A DNA stretch of 40,095 bases from Granulicella sp. L60 (lineage in GTDB: Bacteria > Acidobacteriota > Terriglobia > Terriglobales > Acidobacteriaceae): the NCBI RefSeq assembly GCF_009765825.1, contig NZ_LMUR01000010.1, forward strand, positions 676,288 through 716,382. Direction: 5' to 3'. A model generated the notes under the pieces. That model had not been told where the DNA came from. It ran no database searches and saw nothing but the letters and a program-made list of their open reading frames with translations. A program made the translations under genes and the position numbers. Position 1 is the first letter of the stretch. Each line of letters opens with the position of its first letter. Of this stretch, positions 1 to 9,208 are shown one piece after another.

Positions 1-96
1 CACGAGCGCGTAAGACAACGCATCCAGCGCCTTATGCTGACTGCGCCCCGGACGAAAACCATATGAGAAGCCGAGGAAGAATCCATCTTCGATTCC
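1..96 (-). pseudogene. Group II intron reverse transcriptase fragment (partial)
   Basis: In the frame one base off the HtrA reading frame, the minus strand encodes FFLGFSYGFRPGRSQHKALD followed by ALSYALV. This is the strongly conserved segment at the start of the reverse-transcriptase domain of group II intron-encoded proteins (family pattern: DFLGFSYGFRPGRSxHxALDAL, upstream of the RT active-site blocks). No start codon or RT N-terminus precedes it inside the window; upstream DNA is htrA. The piece is therefore either a 5'-truncated intron ORF joined to htrA, or a junction whose remainder lies to the left of the window. The YADD catalytic motif would lie outside the window and cannot be checked. 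Confidence 0.8.
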
Positions 97-1244
97 ATAG
101 CACTGACATCTACGTTTGTTTGGGAGGTGCCGCTGAGTACGCCAAGGTGAAGCGTATCCCCTGGGCGCTGGCGAAACATTTGCACGGCTAGTTGGCGAGT
201 ATCGTGTAATGGTTGGCCGTTAAGAATCGTAAGAATATCGCTGATCTTTAGGCCCGCCTTCGCTGCGGGTGAGTCGGGAACAATGTCTTCGATGAGGACC
301 CCGGTATCGCGCGACAGGCCAAGTCCCTTAGCCAGTGTAGGAGTCAGGTTGGTAGCAAAAATGCCGATGGTGCCACGACGCGCGTGGCCATATTTGATGA
401 TCTGCTCGTAGACAACCTTTGCGGTATTGCTGGGAATGGAGAAGCCTAGCCCTTCATTTCCCCCCGATTGTGACTCAATCATGGAGTTGACCCCGACTAA
501 GTCGCCCTCCATATCGACCAACGGTCCTCCTGAGTTTCCGGGGTTGATAGCAGCATCGGTTTGGAGATACACCATGGGACTATCGGGATTGAGTTGGCGA
601 TTCACGGCGCTAATGACACCAAGCGAGACGCTGTCTTGTAGGCCAAGGGGGCTGCCAAAAGCAAGTACCAACTCACCAGGATGAGTTCGGTCCGAGTCTC
701 CGAACTTGAGTGCCTTTAGCCCAGTGCGATCCACTTTGATGACCGCAATATCAGAGATTGTGTCCATACCGATGATCCGGGCGGGAAGGGCCGTGGATGG
801 TGGTTCGTCGCGATTGCCGTCGGAGTCTCCTGAGCTCTTGGATAGGTCTGGTACTAACACGCTCAGAGATCGAGCATGTTGGACGACGTGGGCATTTGTG
901 AGGATATACCCGCTCGAATCCATGATGGCGCCAGCACCAAGCATGCGCTGCTGCGCAAGAAAAGATGTACGACCCGGTTCGTCGGCGACTGGAGCAAGTC
1001 CAGTCGCATAAATCTTAACGACAGTTGGTTCTACCGCATGTGAGAGGGTTTGCAAGTCGTTGCTAAGGCCCAGGAGTACTGAAGCAGCGTGTGCGCCATG
1101 CGCTTCTGCAACAACGGGTGCTAAGGAGTTGGCAGTCGAGGGTGGGCTAGGTTGTTGGGCATTCACTTGTATTGCGACCAGTAGGAGGGCCAGAATCGAA
1201 GTAAAAGTGGAAAACTGAAAAATAGGTGATACTTCTTGTTTCAT
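1..1244 (-). CDS. HtrA/DegP-type serine protease, C-terminus disrupted, runs off window edge
   Basis: Trypsin-like S1C protease acting on misfolded or damaged envelope proteins. The ATG at 1244 opens a frame with an N-terminal hydrophobic signal (LALLLVAIQVNAQ). The catalytic triad is readable: His in ILTNAHVVQHAR, Asp in SDIAVIKV, Ser in NPGNSGGPL. A single PDZ domain follows (from about RRGTIGIFATNLTPTLAKG to GDTLHLGVLSGTSQTNVDV). Homology to HtrA stops near position 95, about residue 380, around the usual end of a one-PDZ HtrA. From there the frame stays open to the window edge, but the same DNA in another frame encodes reverse-transcriptase sequence, so the true stop appears to have been lost or replaced. 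The protease core is complete and may be active. Periplasmic location is inferred from the signal. Confidence 0.85.
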   Translation of the reverse strand, partial: MKQEVSPIFQFSTFTSILALLLVAIQVNAQQPSPPSTANSLAPVVAEAHGAHAASVLLGLSNDLQTLSHAVEPTVVKIYATGLAPVADEPGRTSFLAQQRMLGAGAIMDSSGYILTNAHVVQHARSLSVLVPDLSKSSGDSDGNRDEPPSTALPARIIGMDTISDIAVIKVDRTGLKALKFGDSDRTHPGELVLAFGSPLGLQDSVSLGVISAVNRQLNPDSPMVYLQTDAAINPGNSGGPLVDMEGDLVGVNSMIESQSGGNEGLGFSIPSNTAKVVYEQIIKYGHARRGTIGIFATNLTPTLAKGLGLSRDTGVLIEDIVPDSPAAKAGLKISDILTILNGQPLHDTRQLAVQMFRQRPGDTLHLGVLSGTSQTNVDVSAMESKMDSSSASHMVFVRGAVSIRRWMRCLTRS

Positions 1245-1889
1245 ACAGACTCCGCGATCTTGGTGCTGGATACATGTTACGGCTTGTTCGATGACAGCTA
1301 TTCGGTCAGATGCGATGAGATCTCATTACGAACATGTCGCCAGCTTGCAGGCAATACGAATTTGCTAGCCGCTTGGACATTTTCGCAGGCCTAACGTCGC
1401 GGCAGCTTGACCGCCACAGGCTTCCAGCGTAACGCTCGGTCCGGACCGGGCAGCGCTGCATTCACGAAGAGCGTATTCGCAGCTGCTAAGCACAATGAAT
1501 GGCGGGCCACCAGGAGCATCTCGCGGCGGCCTTTCGCTTGCTATTGCCTGTCGCAAATCACGGACGTTGGATGCAGATGTGTGGCGACGGCGTTCGGGAG
1601 AAACCTGAGTTGGAGGATGGATGCGTCGCATAAAGCAATTGGGCCTGTAACGGAACTGTAGAGCTTCATCTGAAAAATACAGATACCCGGCGGTTAACGT
1701 GTACGCAAAAACTAAGTCCTTCTTAGGACATCCTTCGTTGCTTTGCGCCCTCGCGCTGTTGTCTTGCGTTGCTCTCGCGCATCCAATCCTTTCTATGGCA
1801 GTCGATGACGACTTCTCGTACGTGTGGATAGGTGTTGTAGCGAGAAGCATCATAGCTCGGGTCCGCTGCGGTGCCAGCCTGCATGAGGG
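1245..1889. other. Non-coding or decayed stretch
   Basis: No gene recognised. A 201-codon minus-strand frame (1365-1970) and an 84-codon plus-strand frame exist, but their translations are rich in Arg/Ser/Ala without any motif I recognise, and neither has a convincing ribosome binding site. The stretch sits between htrA and the recombinase remnant and may be further remnant of the same integrated element. Confidence 0.4.
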
Positions 1890-2109
1890 CAATGCTCTGC
1901 TTCGAGCGGGGGGTTGGGCACTCACGGATACAGTATGGTTCTTCGCTATGCCCACCCCACCGAGGAGCATGCAGCATCAGGCCATGGAGCGCCTTCAAGA
2001 GTTCGTTGCGATAGAGCGAGCGAAAGCTCATAAGAAACAGACGAAGTCTTCATCGAAGAAAGCCGCTTCGGACCGGAAGAAGAAATCGGAACCGGCAGCT
2101 GCGCACTAA
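1890..2109 (+). pseudogene. Tyrosine recombinase (phage-type integrase), C-terminal remnant with two frameshifts
   Basis: Three consecutive pieces of an integrase C-terminus are found in three frames: GHSRIQ at 1916-1933, MVLRYAHPTEEH at 1935-1970, and QAMERLQEFVAIERAKAHKK onward to the stop at 2107-2109. Joined, they give the catalytic block GHSRIQ-MVLRYAHPTEEH with the nucleophilic tyrosine in RYAH, typical of tyrosine integrases. A single extra base (T at 1934) separates the first two pieces, and a second shift lies near 1971. The tail is Lys/Ser/Ala rich. The N-terminal part and the upstream HxxR box are not recognisable. The gene points toward the tRNA-Cys fragment 72 bp downstream, the usual position of an integrase next to its attachment site. 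It cannot be functional as read. Confidence 0.7.
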
Positions 2110-2180
2110 ATAGAAAAGCATCCACCCGCTACGGTCCTAAAGGAAGAAAAGGCCCAATAGGGGCTACGTTGTTGATATGT

Positions 2181-2225
2181 TGGAGGCGCGGGGCGGGATC
2201 GAACCGACGCATAAAGGTTTTGCAG
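2181..2225 (-). tRNA. 3' part of tRNA-Cys(GCA): attachment-site scar, not a functional tRNA
   Basis: Read on the minus strand, this starts at the anticodon loop (CTGCAAA, anticodon GCA), then the anticodon 3' stem, a T-arm with TTCGATC loop (one mismatched stem pair), the acceptor 3' strand, U at the discriminator position (the normal cysteine identity base), and encoded CCA at 2183-2181. The 5' half (acceptor, D-arm, anticodon 5' stem) is absent: bases to the right do not pair with it. Such 3' tRNA fragments are the direct-repeat ends left by elements integrating into tRNA genes, and an integrase remnant lies next to it. Attachment-site role is inferred. Confidence 0.8.
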
Positions 2226-2240
2226 TTTTGGCAGTTTCAT

Positions 2241-2265
2241 CTAACCAGTTGATAAAACTGGTTAG
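2241..2265. repeat. Perfect 10-bp inverted repeat beside the att scar
   Basis: CTAACCAGTT, a five-base spacer GATAA, then AACTGGTTAG: a perfect palindrome with ten paired bases, followed on the plus strand by TTTTG. It lies 15 bp from the tRNA-Cys fragment. It could be a recombinase or excisionase arm site of the integrated element, or a weak plus-strand terminator. The sequence alone does not decide. Confidence 0.6.
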
Positions 2266-2374
2266 TTTTGTCGAATGTCCTACCCCGAACTGGGTAGTTT
2301 TAGTATCGTTTTGTACCTTATTGGCTGCCAATTGGATGCCATGACGATAACTGTCATTAGTCAGACTCGTGCGC

Positions 2375-3724
2375 TCACTGCGATGCTGATTGTGAGCTCG
2401 GTGATGTTCGATATACGAGGATCTCGGACTTGGATGCATTTCCATTCATATTATTGGATTGAAGAAGGAGCTCGAAATAGGGTAGGGATCCATCTTTGTT
2501 CTTGATCTTATTCAGGAACGGCAGAAGCCGAGCATCATCGAAGATAAAATCCGCAGCTGACTCGGTTCCAGCCATGGACGTTCCTTCCAGAAGAAGAATC
2601 TGTCCCGAGCCTTCGAGGTTGGGCTGTAATGCAATCAGCCCGTACACCTTATGCAGGGGATCTGCCTGATCGGAGTCGTACTGAGCAAGCTCATTGCGTT
2701 GCGGTGATCGGTTGAGGACCAGGAATGAGTGCTTTTGACGATCATGCCGGAAGACGAAGTTCATCCGGTCTTCGAATAGTTCGACCCAGGGCGTCCCTTC
2801 CTGCGCTCCCAACATGATGACCGGTCCGCTCTTGAAATCATCGGGACGGACGTCCCGCGCATAACGGACCTGTATTCGATTCAAGGGGATCCCGGGGAGC
2901 ATGTAGAGCTTGGTGACGATCTTGAGATCGACGATGGAAGTGTAACGCCGCGACGCCAGTGTTCGCGCGACCTCAATTGTTGTTCCAACCGGCGGATTAA
3001 TATGGTCCCGATAGTCGTCGTTCAGATATTCGGCTAATCTCACGTTTTTCCCAGTGATGGTTTGCAGAGTCGTCAAACCCGTATCCGAAGCCACAATCAT
3101 CGTGGGGTGGTCCGGTCCGAACAGGCTGCTCCAGAGAGGATGTCTCGTTGCGGTGACCGGCGCCGCCGCCAAGCCTGTTCGCTGATGAAAAACCAGGTAG
3201 ACAATTGCAATGCACGCCAAGGTCAGTGCCAAGGTGAGTGCCCGAACTATCCACGGCGTCGAGATCACCTGAGTTGCTGTGCCTGGTAAAACGACTGCCG
3301 GACCGACGTTTGCCAGCTGAGAAGGGAATAGAACGATTTCTTCTTCGGCCAGAGGAACAGGGAGCAGCTCAAACAGCGGCGTGTAGCCTCCCTTTGGGAT
3401 CGACAAACGAATCGTCTCGTGTGAGCCCTCTTCGCTAAAGTACTGCTCCAAACGCTGTCGTAGCCGACTTGCGTGCGAACGAACGATTCCATCGATGGAA
3501 GGATCGTAGTTTGGCGCGCGCGCAAAGAGCGCTTCTCCGAGGTTCAGTTCGTTGATCTCGTCCGTGCGCCCCTGCAGGGTCAGTTCGCAAATGTAGGTTA
3601 GAAAGCTGCACAGCCGGGGTGACTTAATAAAGGATGGCGATGCGATGATGCGTTCCACGAGTTCCCAACGCGGATCGTCGGAGACGACATTATTCCTTTC
3701 GAGTTGGGCGGAGCTTTGGCTCAT
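2375..3724 (-). CDS. Membrane-anchored regulator with N-terminal winged-helix-like domain (ToxR-like)
   Basis: 449 residues. The N-terminal 110 residues contain the segment seen in many acidobacterial and proteobacterial membrane regulators: LNLGEALFARAPNYDPSIDG, then RSHASRLRQRLEQYF, ending in IRLSIPKGGYTPLFE. This is a winged-helix-like DNA-binding fold with the terminal hairpin around PKGGY. A single transmembrane helix follows at about 160-182 (ALTLALTLACIAIVYLVF), and the remaining 265 residues would be periplasmic, with no named domain that I recognise. It is divergent from the TonB-dependent receptor gene, with a 280-bp gap, an arrangement common in this group, so it probably controls that receptor and the phosphodiesterase behind it (inference). 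The start is the ATG at 3724. Confidence 0.65.
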   Translation of the reverse strand: MSQSSAQLERNNVVSDDPRWELVERIIASPSFIKSPRLCSFLTYICELTLQGRTDEINELNLGEALFARAPNYDPSIDGIVRSHASRLRQRLEQYFSEEGSHETIRLSIPKGGYTPLFELLPVPLAEEEIVLFPSQLANVGPAVVLPGTATQVISTPWIVRALTLALTLACIAIVYLVFHQRTGLAAAPVTATRHPLWSSLFGPDHPTMIVASDTGLTTLQTITGKNVRLAEYLNDDYRDHINPPVGTTIEVARTLASRRYTSIVDLKIVTKLYMLPGIPLNRIQVRYARDVRPDDFKSGPVIMLGAQEGTPWVELFEDRMNFVFRHDRQKHSFLVLNRSPQRNELAQYDSDQADPLHKVYGLIALQPNLEGSGQILLLEGTSMAGTESAADFIFDDARLLPFLNKIKNKDGSLPYFELLLQSNNMNGNASKSEILVYRTSPSSQSASQ

Positions 3725-4004
3725 GAGCAGCGGAAGATATGTTCGGTGATTTGAGTAGACACGCGCTGGATGAATGGTTCGTAAACGAAATTTGCAGTTT
3801 TGCAGCTACAACCCTGTTAAATCGATGATAAAAGTAGATGCAATTTCCTCTGTGAATGTGAGGTAAAGAGCTGTGAGCAAATGAGATATTCGGCTTAACA
3901 ATCATGTTTCGGCGAATTGACTATCTGGCCATCAATACATTGGCTAAAGTTCGGCCATCGGATAAATCTGGCCGACAGTCAGCACCGCTTCGAGGAGACC
4001 ATGC

Positions 4005-7000
4005 ATGCACAGCAATCCTGTAGGTAGAACGAAAATCGAACTGTTCGCCGCGTTCGCTAAGAGATTCGCTTCGAGTGCAGTCGGTGCTCTGGCGGTTGTG
4101 TTCGTGGCCGTCGGGCTGGGCGGATCACCCGCACATGCGCAATTCGACACGGCTAGCGTGCTGGGAACCATCAATGATCCGTCCGGGGCCGCGGTGTCAT
4201 CCGCGTCCGTGGTGCTGCTCAGTGTGACGAGAGGCGTAGCCGTCACCCGGCAACCGACGGAAGCGGCAACTATGAATTTTCAAATGTCCAGCCCGGAGAG
4301 TACTCGATTACTGTGACTGCGGCTGGCTTTGAAAAAGCCCAGACCGGACGGTTTACGGTGAACGTCGGCGCCAGACAACGTGTGGGACTTGCCCTGAAGA
4401 TTGGCACCGACTCTCAGACAGTCTCCGTTTCCGGTGCAGCCACTCTTCTCGAAACCGACACCAGTGATCGTGGCGAAACAGTGCAAAACCGTGAAGCGGT
4501 CAACCTGCCGCTAAACGGCCGCGCTTACGCCGACCTATCAGCCCTGGTTCCGGGCGTTCGTAAGTCGCTACTCGAAACGCTCTCCGTCCCCAGCCGCGAT
4601 GCCTCCTATAACGTCAATGGCCAGAATTCAATGACCAACAACTTTCAGCTTGATGGTATCGACAACAACGCGTACCAGAGCGCGAACCAAGGCTATTCGA
4701 ATGAAGCAATCATTCCGTCGCCTGACGCCGTTCAGGAGTTCAAGGTTGAAACCGACAACTACAGCGCCGAGTATGGCCGGGCAGGCGGTGCCATCATCAA
4801 CGCGACGATTCGCAGTGGAACGAACCAGTTCCATGGAGTAGCGTATGACTACCTCCGCAACACCGTTTTGAACGCCTACGGCCCATTTATTGGCAACGGA
4901 GTAAAGCCGACTCTGGTGCAGAACCAGTTCGGTGGTGCGGTTGGTGGTCCCATTAAGCGCGACAAGTTATTTTTCTTCGCGGACTATGAAGGATTGCGAG
5001 TCGTCAATCGTGCGATCACGACTGCGGTGGTCCCGACCGCCGCACAGGCACAGGGAATCTTTACGGATGCCAGCGGCAATCCGATTTCGCTGGTGAACCC
5101 GATTACCGGAGTGTCTTACGCGAACGGCAAGATACCGTCTGCCGATCAGAGTCCGTTCGCATCGAAGGTGTTGAGCATCCTGCAGGCAGATGCGGCCCCC
5201 AACGCCGTCGTGGCGGCAGGCGGCAACAACTTCGTCTCGACTCCCGCGAATACCACGAATGTGAACAAGGGCGATGGTCGCCTGGACGCGTACATCAGCC
5301 CTCGGTCAACTGCTTTCGCGCGGTACAGCCAGGACTCGTGGGTTTACTTTCTGGCGCCGAATATCCCGGGGCTTGCCGGAGGAAACAGCAATGGAACGCT
5401 CTATGCCTATACCCGCCAGATAGCCGGAGGTTATAACTTCACTCCTACCCCAAGCTCTATTCTGCAGCTACGTTTGGGACTTACGTGGACGACGAGCGGC
5501 AAAGCCCCGATCAACATTGGCGCGGATAATCTGCTCGCGGACTTCAACATCCCGAACATCCCGAGCGACCCAAGCATCAACGGTGGTTTGAACAGCCAGG
5601 CTGTCACCGGTTACTCGCAGTTTGGACGTCAAACTACGAATCCGCAGTTTACGAACCCTTACGTCGCAAATCCCAAGGTGAACTATAGCTTTATCAAAGG
5701 CCGGAATAGCTTCAAGGTCGGAGCCGAATATGGGTTTCTCAACATGGCTATCTCCGACTTCCACCCGCAGTTTGGTGAAGATTTCTACGGTGGCCAATTT
5801 AGCCGCGCCACCCCGGCTCAGGCGACCGATGCTGCACACATCCAGGCTTACAATCTCGCTGACTTTCTCGTCGGTGCCCGTAACAGCTATCAGCTGAACA
5901 ACCTTGCGACGATTGAGTACGAGCGCCGCTGGTACATGGGTTATGTGCAGGATGACTTCAAGTTCAACGATAAGCTGACATTCAACCTTGGACTGCGGTA
6001 TGAGCTGGTGACCCCGAATTGGGAGAAGAACAACCATTTGGCGAATTTCGATCCAACGACCAATACGCTGGTCCAGGCTTCGGGCGGGTCACTATACAAT
6101 CGATCGCTCATCAATCTGGACAAGAAGGACCTGGGACCGCGTTTCGGATTTGCCTACCAGGTAGACCCGAAAACGGTTATCCGTGGCGGCTATGGCATCG
6201 GATACATGCACTACTTCCGTTTCGGCGGAGAGAGCACGCTTGGCTACAACGGACCGTACATCGTGGATGCAACGATCAACCAAACTCCGCCGAACCAAAT
6301 AAGCGGTGCGACCCAACAACTTTGCACTTCGCTCACCGAGAACCCCAGTACCTGCTTCCGCACAACGCAGTCGGGCTATCAGACCAACTTCGCGTCGGCT
6401 CAAAACTTTTCGACACTGGCCGCGCAAACTCGTTACATCCCACGTAACTTCGAAGCGGCCTACATTCAGGCTTATCACCTCACAGTGCAGCGGCAGTTGA
6501 TGAATAACACCACTCTCGAAGTCTCCTACGTCGGCAGTCACGGCGTACACGTTCCTGTGCTTACTGATTTCAATCAGGGGGCAACCCAGCCTGTCAGCTG
6601 CAACACCGGCGTGGGCTGCCTGACGCAGCAGCAACGACGTCCCATCTCCAACTTCACAAACATTCTGACAGCACTGCCGCAGGGATATCTGATCTACGAC
6701 TCTCTACAGACGAAGCTCGAGCGCCGTTACAGCAGTGGGATTTATCTCATCAACTCGTTCACCTGGTCGCGCGCGTTCAACAATGCTTCTGCTGATCTTG
6801 AGACCTATGGTGGAGACGGCGCGCTCGTCAACCTCTACAATCCCGCAGGAGATCGTGGCCCGTCCGGTTATGATCAGCCTCTGAACGACACCCTGTCGAT
6901 CATTGCGGATCTGCCCTTCGGAAAGGGAAGGAGGTTCGGTCAAAGCGCTCCAGCCTGGCAACAGGTAGTCCTGGGAGGCTGGCAGCTTGCGGCGATCAAT

Positions 7001-7468
7001 GTGGTGACGAGCGGTCTCCCGATCAACCTCACGTACACCCCATCCGCGCAAAACGTGGTCTCCAGCACCAGTGAAGTCTATTCCGTCCGTCCCAATCTCG
7101 TCAGTACCGCAAATGCGGTGTATGCGCCGAAATCGAGCTGGGCGAAGACGGGTAGCGCACTGAGTGGCACGCTGCTCGCAAGTCAGGTCAGCGTTCCGAC
7201 ACCGAGCCAGTACTTCGGTAATGCTGGCCGCAACGATCTGCGCGGGCCGGCATTTGGGCAGCTTGATCTTGCGTTGCACAAATCCGTTCCGCTCTGGTCG
7301 GAGACGAGCAACATCGAGTTCCGCATCGAGGCCTTCAACGTCCTCAATGCGACCAACTTCGAGTATCCGGACAGTTCCGTCACGGACGGCGCCAGCTTCG
7401 GCACCTACACCGCTGCAAACGCCTATCCCTCTCGGCAGGTGCAGTTGGCCCTGCGACTCGCATTCTGA
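4005..7468 (+). pseudogene. TonB-dependent receptor, Oar-like, interrupted by a one-base frameshift
   Basis: Outer-membrane receptor of the very long acidobacterial type. The first frame (4005-4316) gives a signal peptide ending near SPAHAQ and the start of a carboxypeptidase-regulatory-like beta-sandwich (SVLGTINDPSGAAVSSASVV). At 4251-4253 the frame slips: CAACCGAC should be CAAACCGAC to continue as Q-TDGSGNYEFSNVQPGEYS. The second frame (to 7468, about 1050 residues) holds the rest of that domain, the plug (LPLNGRAYADLSALVPG; VQEFKVETDNYSAEYGRAGG) and the beta-barrel, ending ...RQVQLALRLAF with the terminal Phe typical of outer-membrane barrels. Apart from one missing base the roughly 1154-codon gene is intact, so this is either a recent inactivation, phase variation or a sequencing error. 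SD-like GGAG precedes the ATG. Substrate unknown; the phosphodiesterase behind it suggests an organic-phosphate or lipid-derived compound (weak inference). Confidence 0.85.
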
Positions 7469-7484
7469 GGCGCCCTCTCCACTC

Positions 7485-7517
7485 GGTGCAGTCGGCAGCG
7501 AACCTGCCGACTGCACC
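7485..7517. repeat. Perfect 14-bp intergenic hairpin
   Basis: GGTGCAGTCGGCAG, loop CGAAC, CTGCCGACTGCACC. It lies between the receptor stop (7466-7468) and the ATG of the phosphodiesterase gene (7560). There is no T-run after it, so it is not a classical rho-independent terminator. It may stabilise the 3' end of the receptor mRNA or set unequal expression of the two genes, or be a small palindromic repeat unit. Confidence 0.75.
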
Positions 7518-7559
7518 CTCATGCAATCATCTGACACAAGGTAAGAAGGAATTAGAGCC

Positions 7560-8492
7560 ATGATCAATGCCCGTACATTTCTTGCAGTAGCACTCGTTCT
7601 ATCTCTTCCTAAACTGTCCGCGGCAGCGGACGCCAAGCGAGGTTCCGTCAGCGGGCTTTTCTCTCCTTCAAACGAAAGCATTGTGGTGGTGGCTCACCGT
7701 GGCTGTCATGATCCCGCGCCGAAGCACGGCTTCGGATACGCTCCTGAAAACTCCCTGCTAGCGCTCGAGCGCTGTGTCACCATGGGCGCTGACATGATGG
7801 AAACGGATGTCCACATGACGGCTGACGGCTATCTTGTCATGATCCACGACGACACTGTAGAGCGCACTACGGACGGTCATGGGGTCATCTCGACGATGAC
7901 CCTGGCCGAAGTACGCAAGCTGCGGCTACGTCAGAATCTCGGCGGCTATGCCGAGCCTCTGACTGACGAGCACGTACCCACCCTGGACGAGATGCTCAAA
8001 GCAGCCAAAGGCCGCATCACCCTGAACCTGGATGTAAAGGCTCCAATCTACGCCGAAGTTGTCGACGCTGTCCTGCGCGCAGGTGCCACCGATCTCGTCA
8101 CGGTCAAGACGAGAGCCGGTATCGCCAGCCCGGCCCTGGCAGCCATCGCTCCGTTCAATAAGGTGCTCTTTGTGCCGGTCCTCAATGCAAAAGGCAGCGA
8201 CCTCGTTGCTGTGGCGGAGCGACAGGCGACCGGTGCCAAGCCTGTGGCCTTCGAGTTGCCGAATATGTTGTCGACGGATGTCCCTAAGATCGTCGCAGTC
8301 GAACGGCAGCACGGAATCAAACTCTTTAGCAACACACTGGGCGATGGCTTCTGCATCGGTATCGGCGGCGACAATGACGCACTGAAGGATCCTGACGCCG
8401 TATGGGGATGGCTATATCGCAATGGGATCTCCATCTTTCAGACCGATCGTCCTGAAGCTTTGCTGGAGTTTCGATCCTCCCAGCATAAGTAA
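7560..8492 (+). CDS. Secreted glycerophosphodiester phosphodiesterase (GDPD family)
   Basis: 310 residues. Hydrolyses glycerophosphodiesters to glycerol-3-phosphate and an alcohol. The signal peptide is MINARTFLAVALVLSLPKLSAAA, so the enzyme is probably periplasmic. The family's catalytic and metal-binding elements are all visible: VVAHRGCHD with the first catalytic His, APENSLLALERCVTMGADMM, METDVHMTADGYLVMIHDDT containing the ExD pair and second His, then TTDGHG. Near the C-terminus GWLYRNGISIFQTDRPEALL is the usual closing strand-helix of the TIM barrel. SD-like AGAAGGA lies about ten bases upstream of the ATG. It follows the TonB-dependent receptor in the same direction after a strong hairpin, so the two may be co-transcribed. 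GDPD paralogues also attack lysophospholipids, so the substrate is open. Confidence 0.9.
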   Translation: MINARTFLAVALVLSLPKLSAAADAKRGSVSGLFSPSNESIVVVAHRGCHDPAPKHGFGYAPENSLLALERCVTMGADMMETDVHMTADGYLVMIHDDTVERTTDGHGVISTMTLAEVRKLRLRQNLGGYAEPLTDEHVPTLDEMLKAAKGRITLNLDVKAPIYAEVVDAVLRAGATDLVTVKTRAGIASPALAAIAPFNKVLFVPVLNAKGSDLVAVAERQATGAKPVAFELPNMLSTDVPKIVAVERQHGIKLFSNTLGDGFCIGIGGDNDALKDPDAVWGWLYRNGISIFQTDRPEALLEFRSSQHK

Positions 8493-8950
8493 CTCTCTTA
8501 GGCACCATGACGGGAGATTTCGTTCGAGTCGATTTGGGGCCTGTTCGATTGCAGCGGAGCTCATTCTAGAGCTTGCTGAAAGCAGAGACGTGCGGCTCGG
8601 CACGAGCTGCACGTCGACATCGCGACCGCAGTCGGGAAGTGCCTTTCAAGTCATTCTGGGGAGACATTCAAAATTACCAAGATCACGCCGGATTGCGCGC
8701 TTAGTGAAATTTGTATTGCTCACCGAGTCAAATTTCGGTGAGATTCCACTGTGGTCTCAGCCCGCAGGAAATGGAAGAACGTGAGCGCCATCGGGTCTCT
8801 TTCCACGTACATCGATCGGATGTGGAGCCGCAGCCTTTCCTCCCTGGACCATCACGGTCGGCACTGAGAATCAAAAGATACCGTTGAACTGACGGAATGC
8901 TTCCGACCGGCGGAGTAGGTGGCCAAGGTCGTGTGCCGCCGACGTGCATC
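8493..8950. other. Stretch without recognisable gene
   Basis: Frames on either strand are short or out of register and their translations resemble nothing I know. Immediately to the right is a GH42 tail with a nonsense codon, so this is likely decayed coding DNA. No terminator with a clear T-run follows the phosphodiesterase gene. Confidence 0.4.
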
Positions 8951-9208
8951 CTACTGTTTTCTGAAAACCGCAGCGCCATAGATAGGCAGCTCAATGCGTT
9001 GGACAGGCGCGTCTGTCAGAAGATTCTTGATCGTATCGGGGAGAGTGACCGTTTGGTTCTGCGCGGAGGCGTTCTAGACGATGAAGATTCCGTGATCCTT
9101 CGCAACGCGTCGGTAGACCTTGAGACCTTCAGGCGCTGCGAAGATGTCTGGCTTGGCCCCGCTCTCGCTCACCATCCACTGTACGGCTCGCTTCATCCCG
9201 GCTTCACC
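8951..9208 (-). pseudogene. Beta-galactosidase (GH42) C-terminal remnant with in-frame stop
   Basis: The minus strand reads GEAGMKRAVQWMVSESGAKP, then an APEGLKVYRRVAKDHGIFIV stretch, a TAG stop, and in the same frame NASAQNQTVTLPDTIKNLLT, VQRIELPIYGAAVFRKQ, then the terminal TAG at 8951-8953. This is the C-terminal beta-sandwich of GH42 beta-galactosidases (family pattern: APEGVEVxRR...VFIVxNH...TVxLP...LxxYGVAVL). The remaining roughly 600 residues, including the catalytic Glu pair, are absent: the DNA upstream encodes an unrelated small protein. A truncated, nonsense-mutated relic. Confidence 0.65.

Noticed and set aside
1365..1970. 201-codon minus-strand ORF
   Set aside because: Motif-free, basic and Ser-rich translation, and it covers the integrase relic on the other strand; looks like a shadow frame.
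6704..7681. 325-codon minus-strand ORF antisense to the first TonB receptor
   Set aside because: Lies wholly over well-supported coding sequence in the opposite strand; shadow frame produced by high-GC codon usage.
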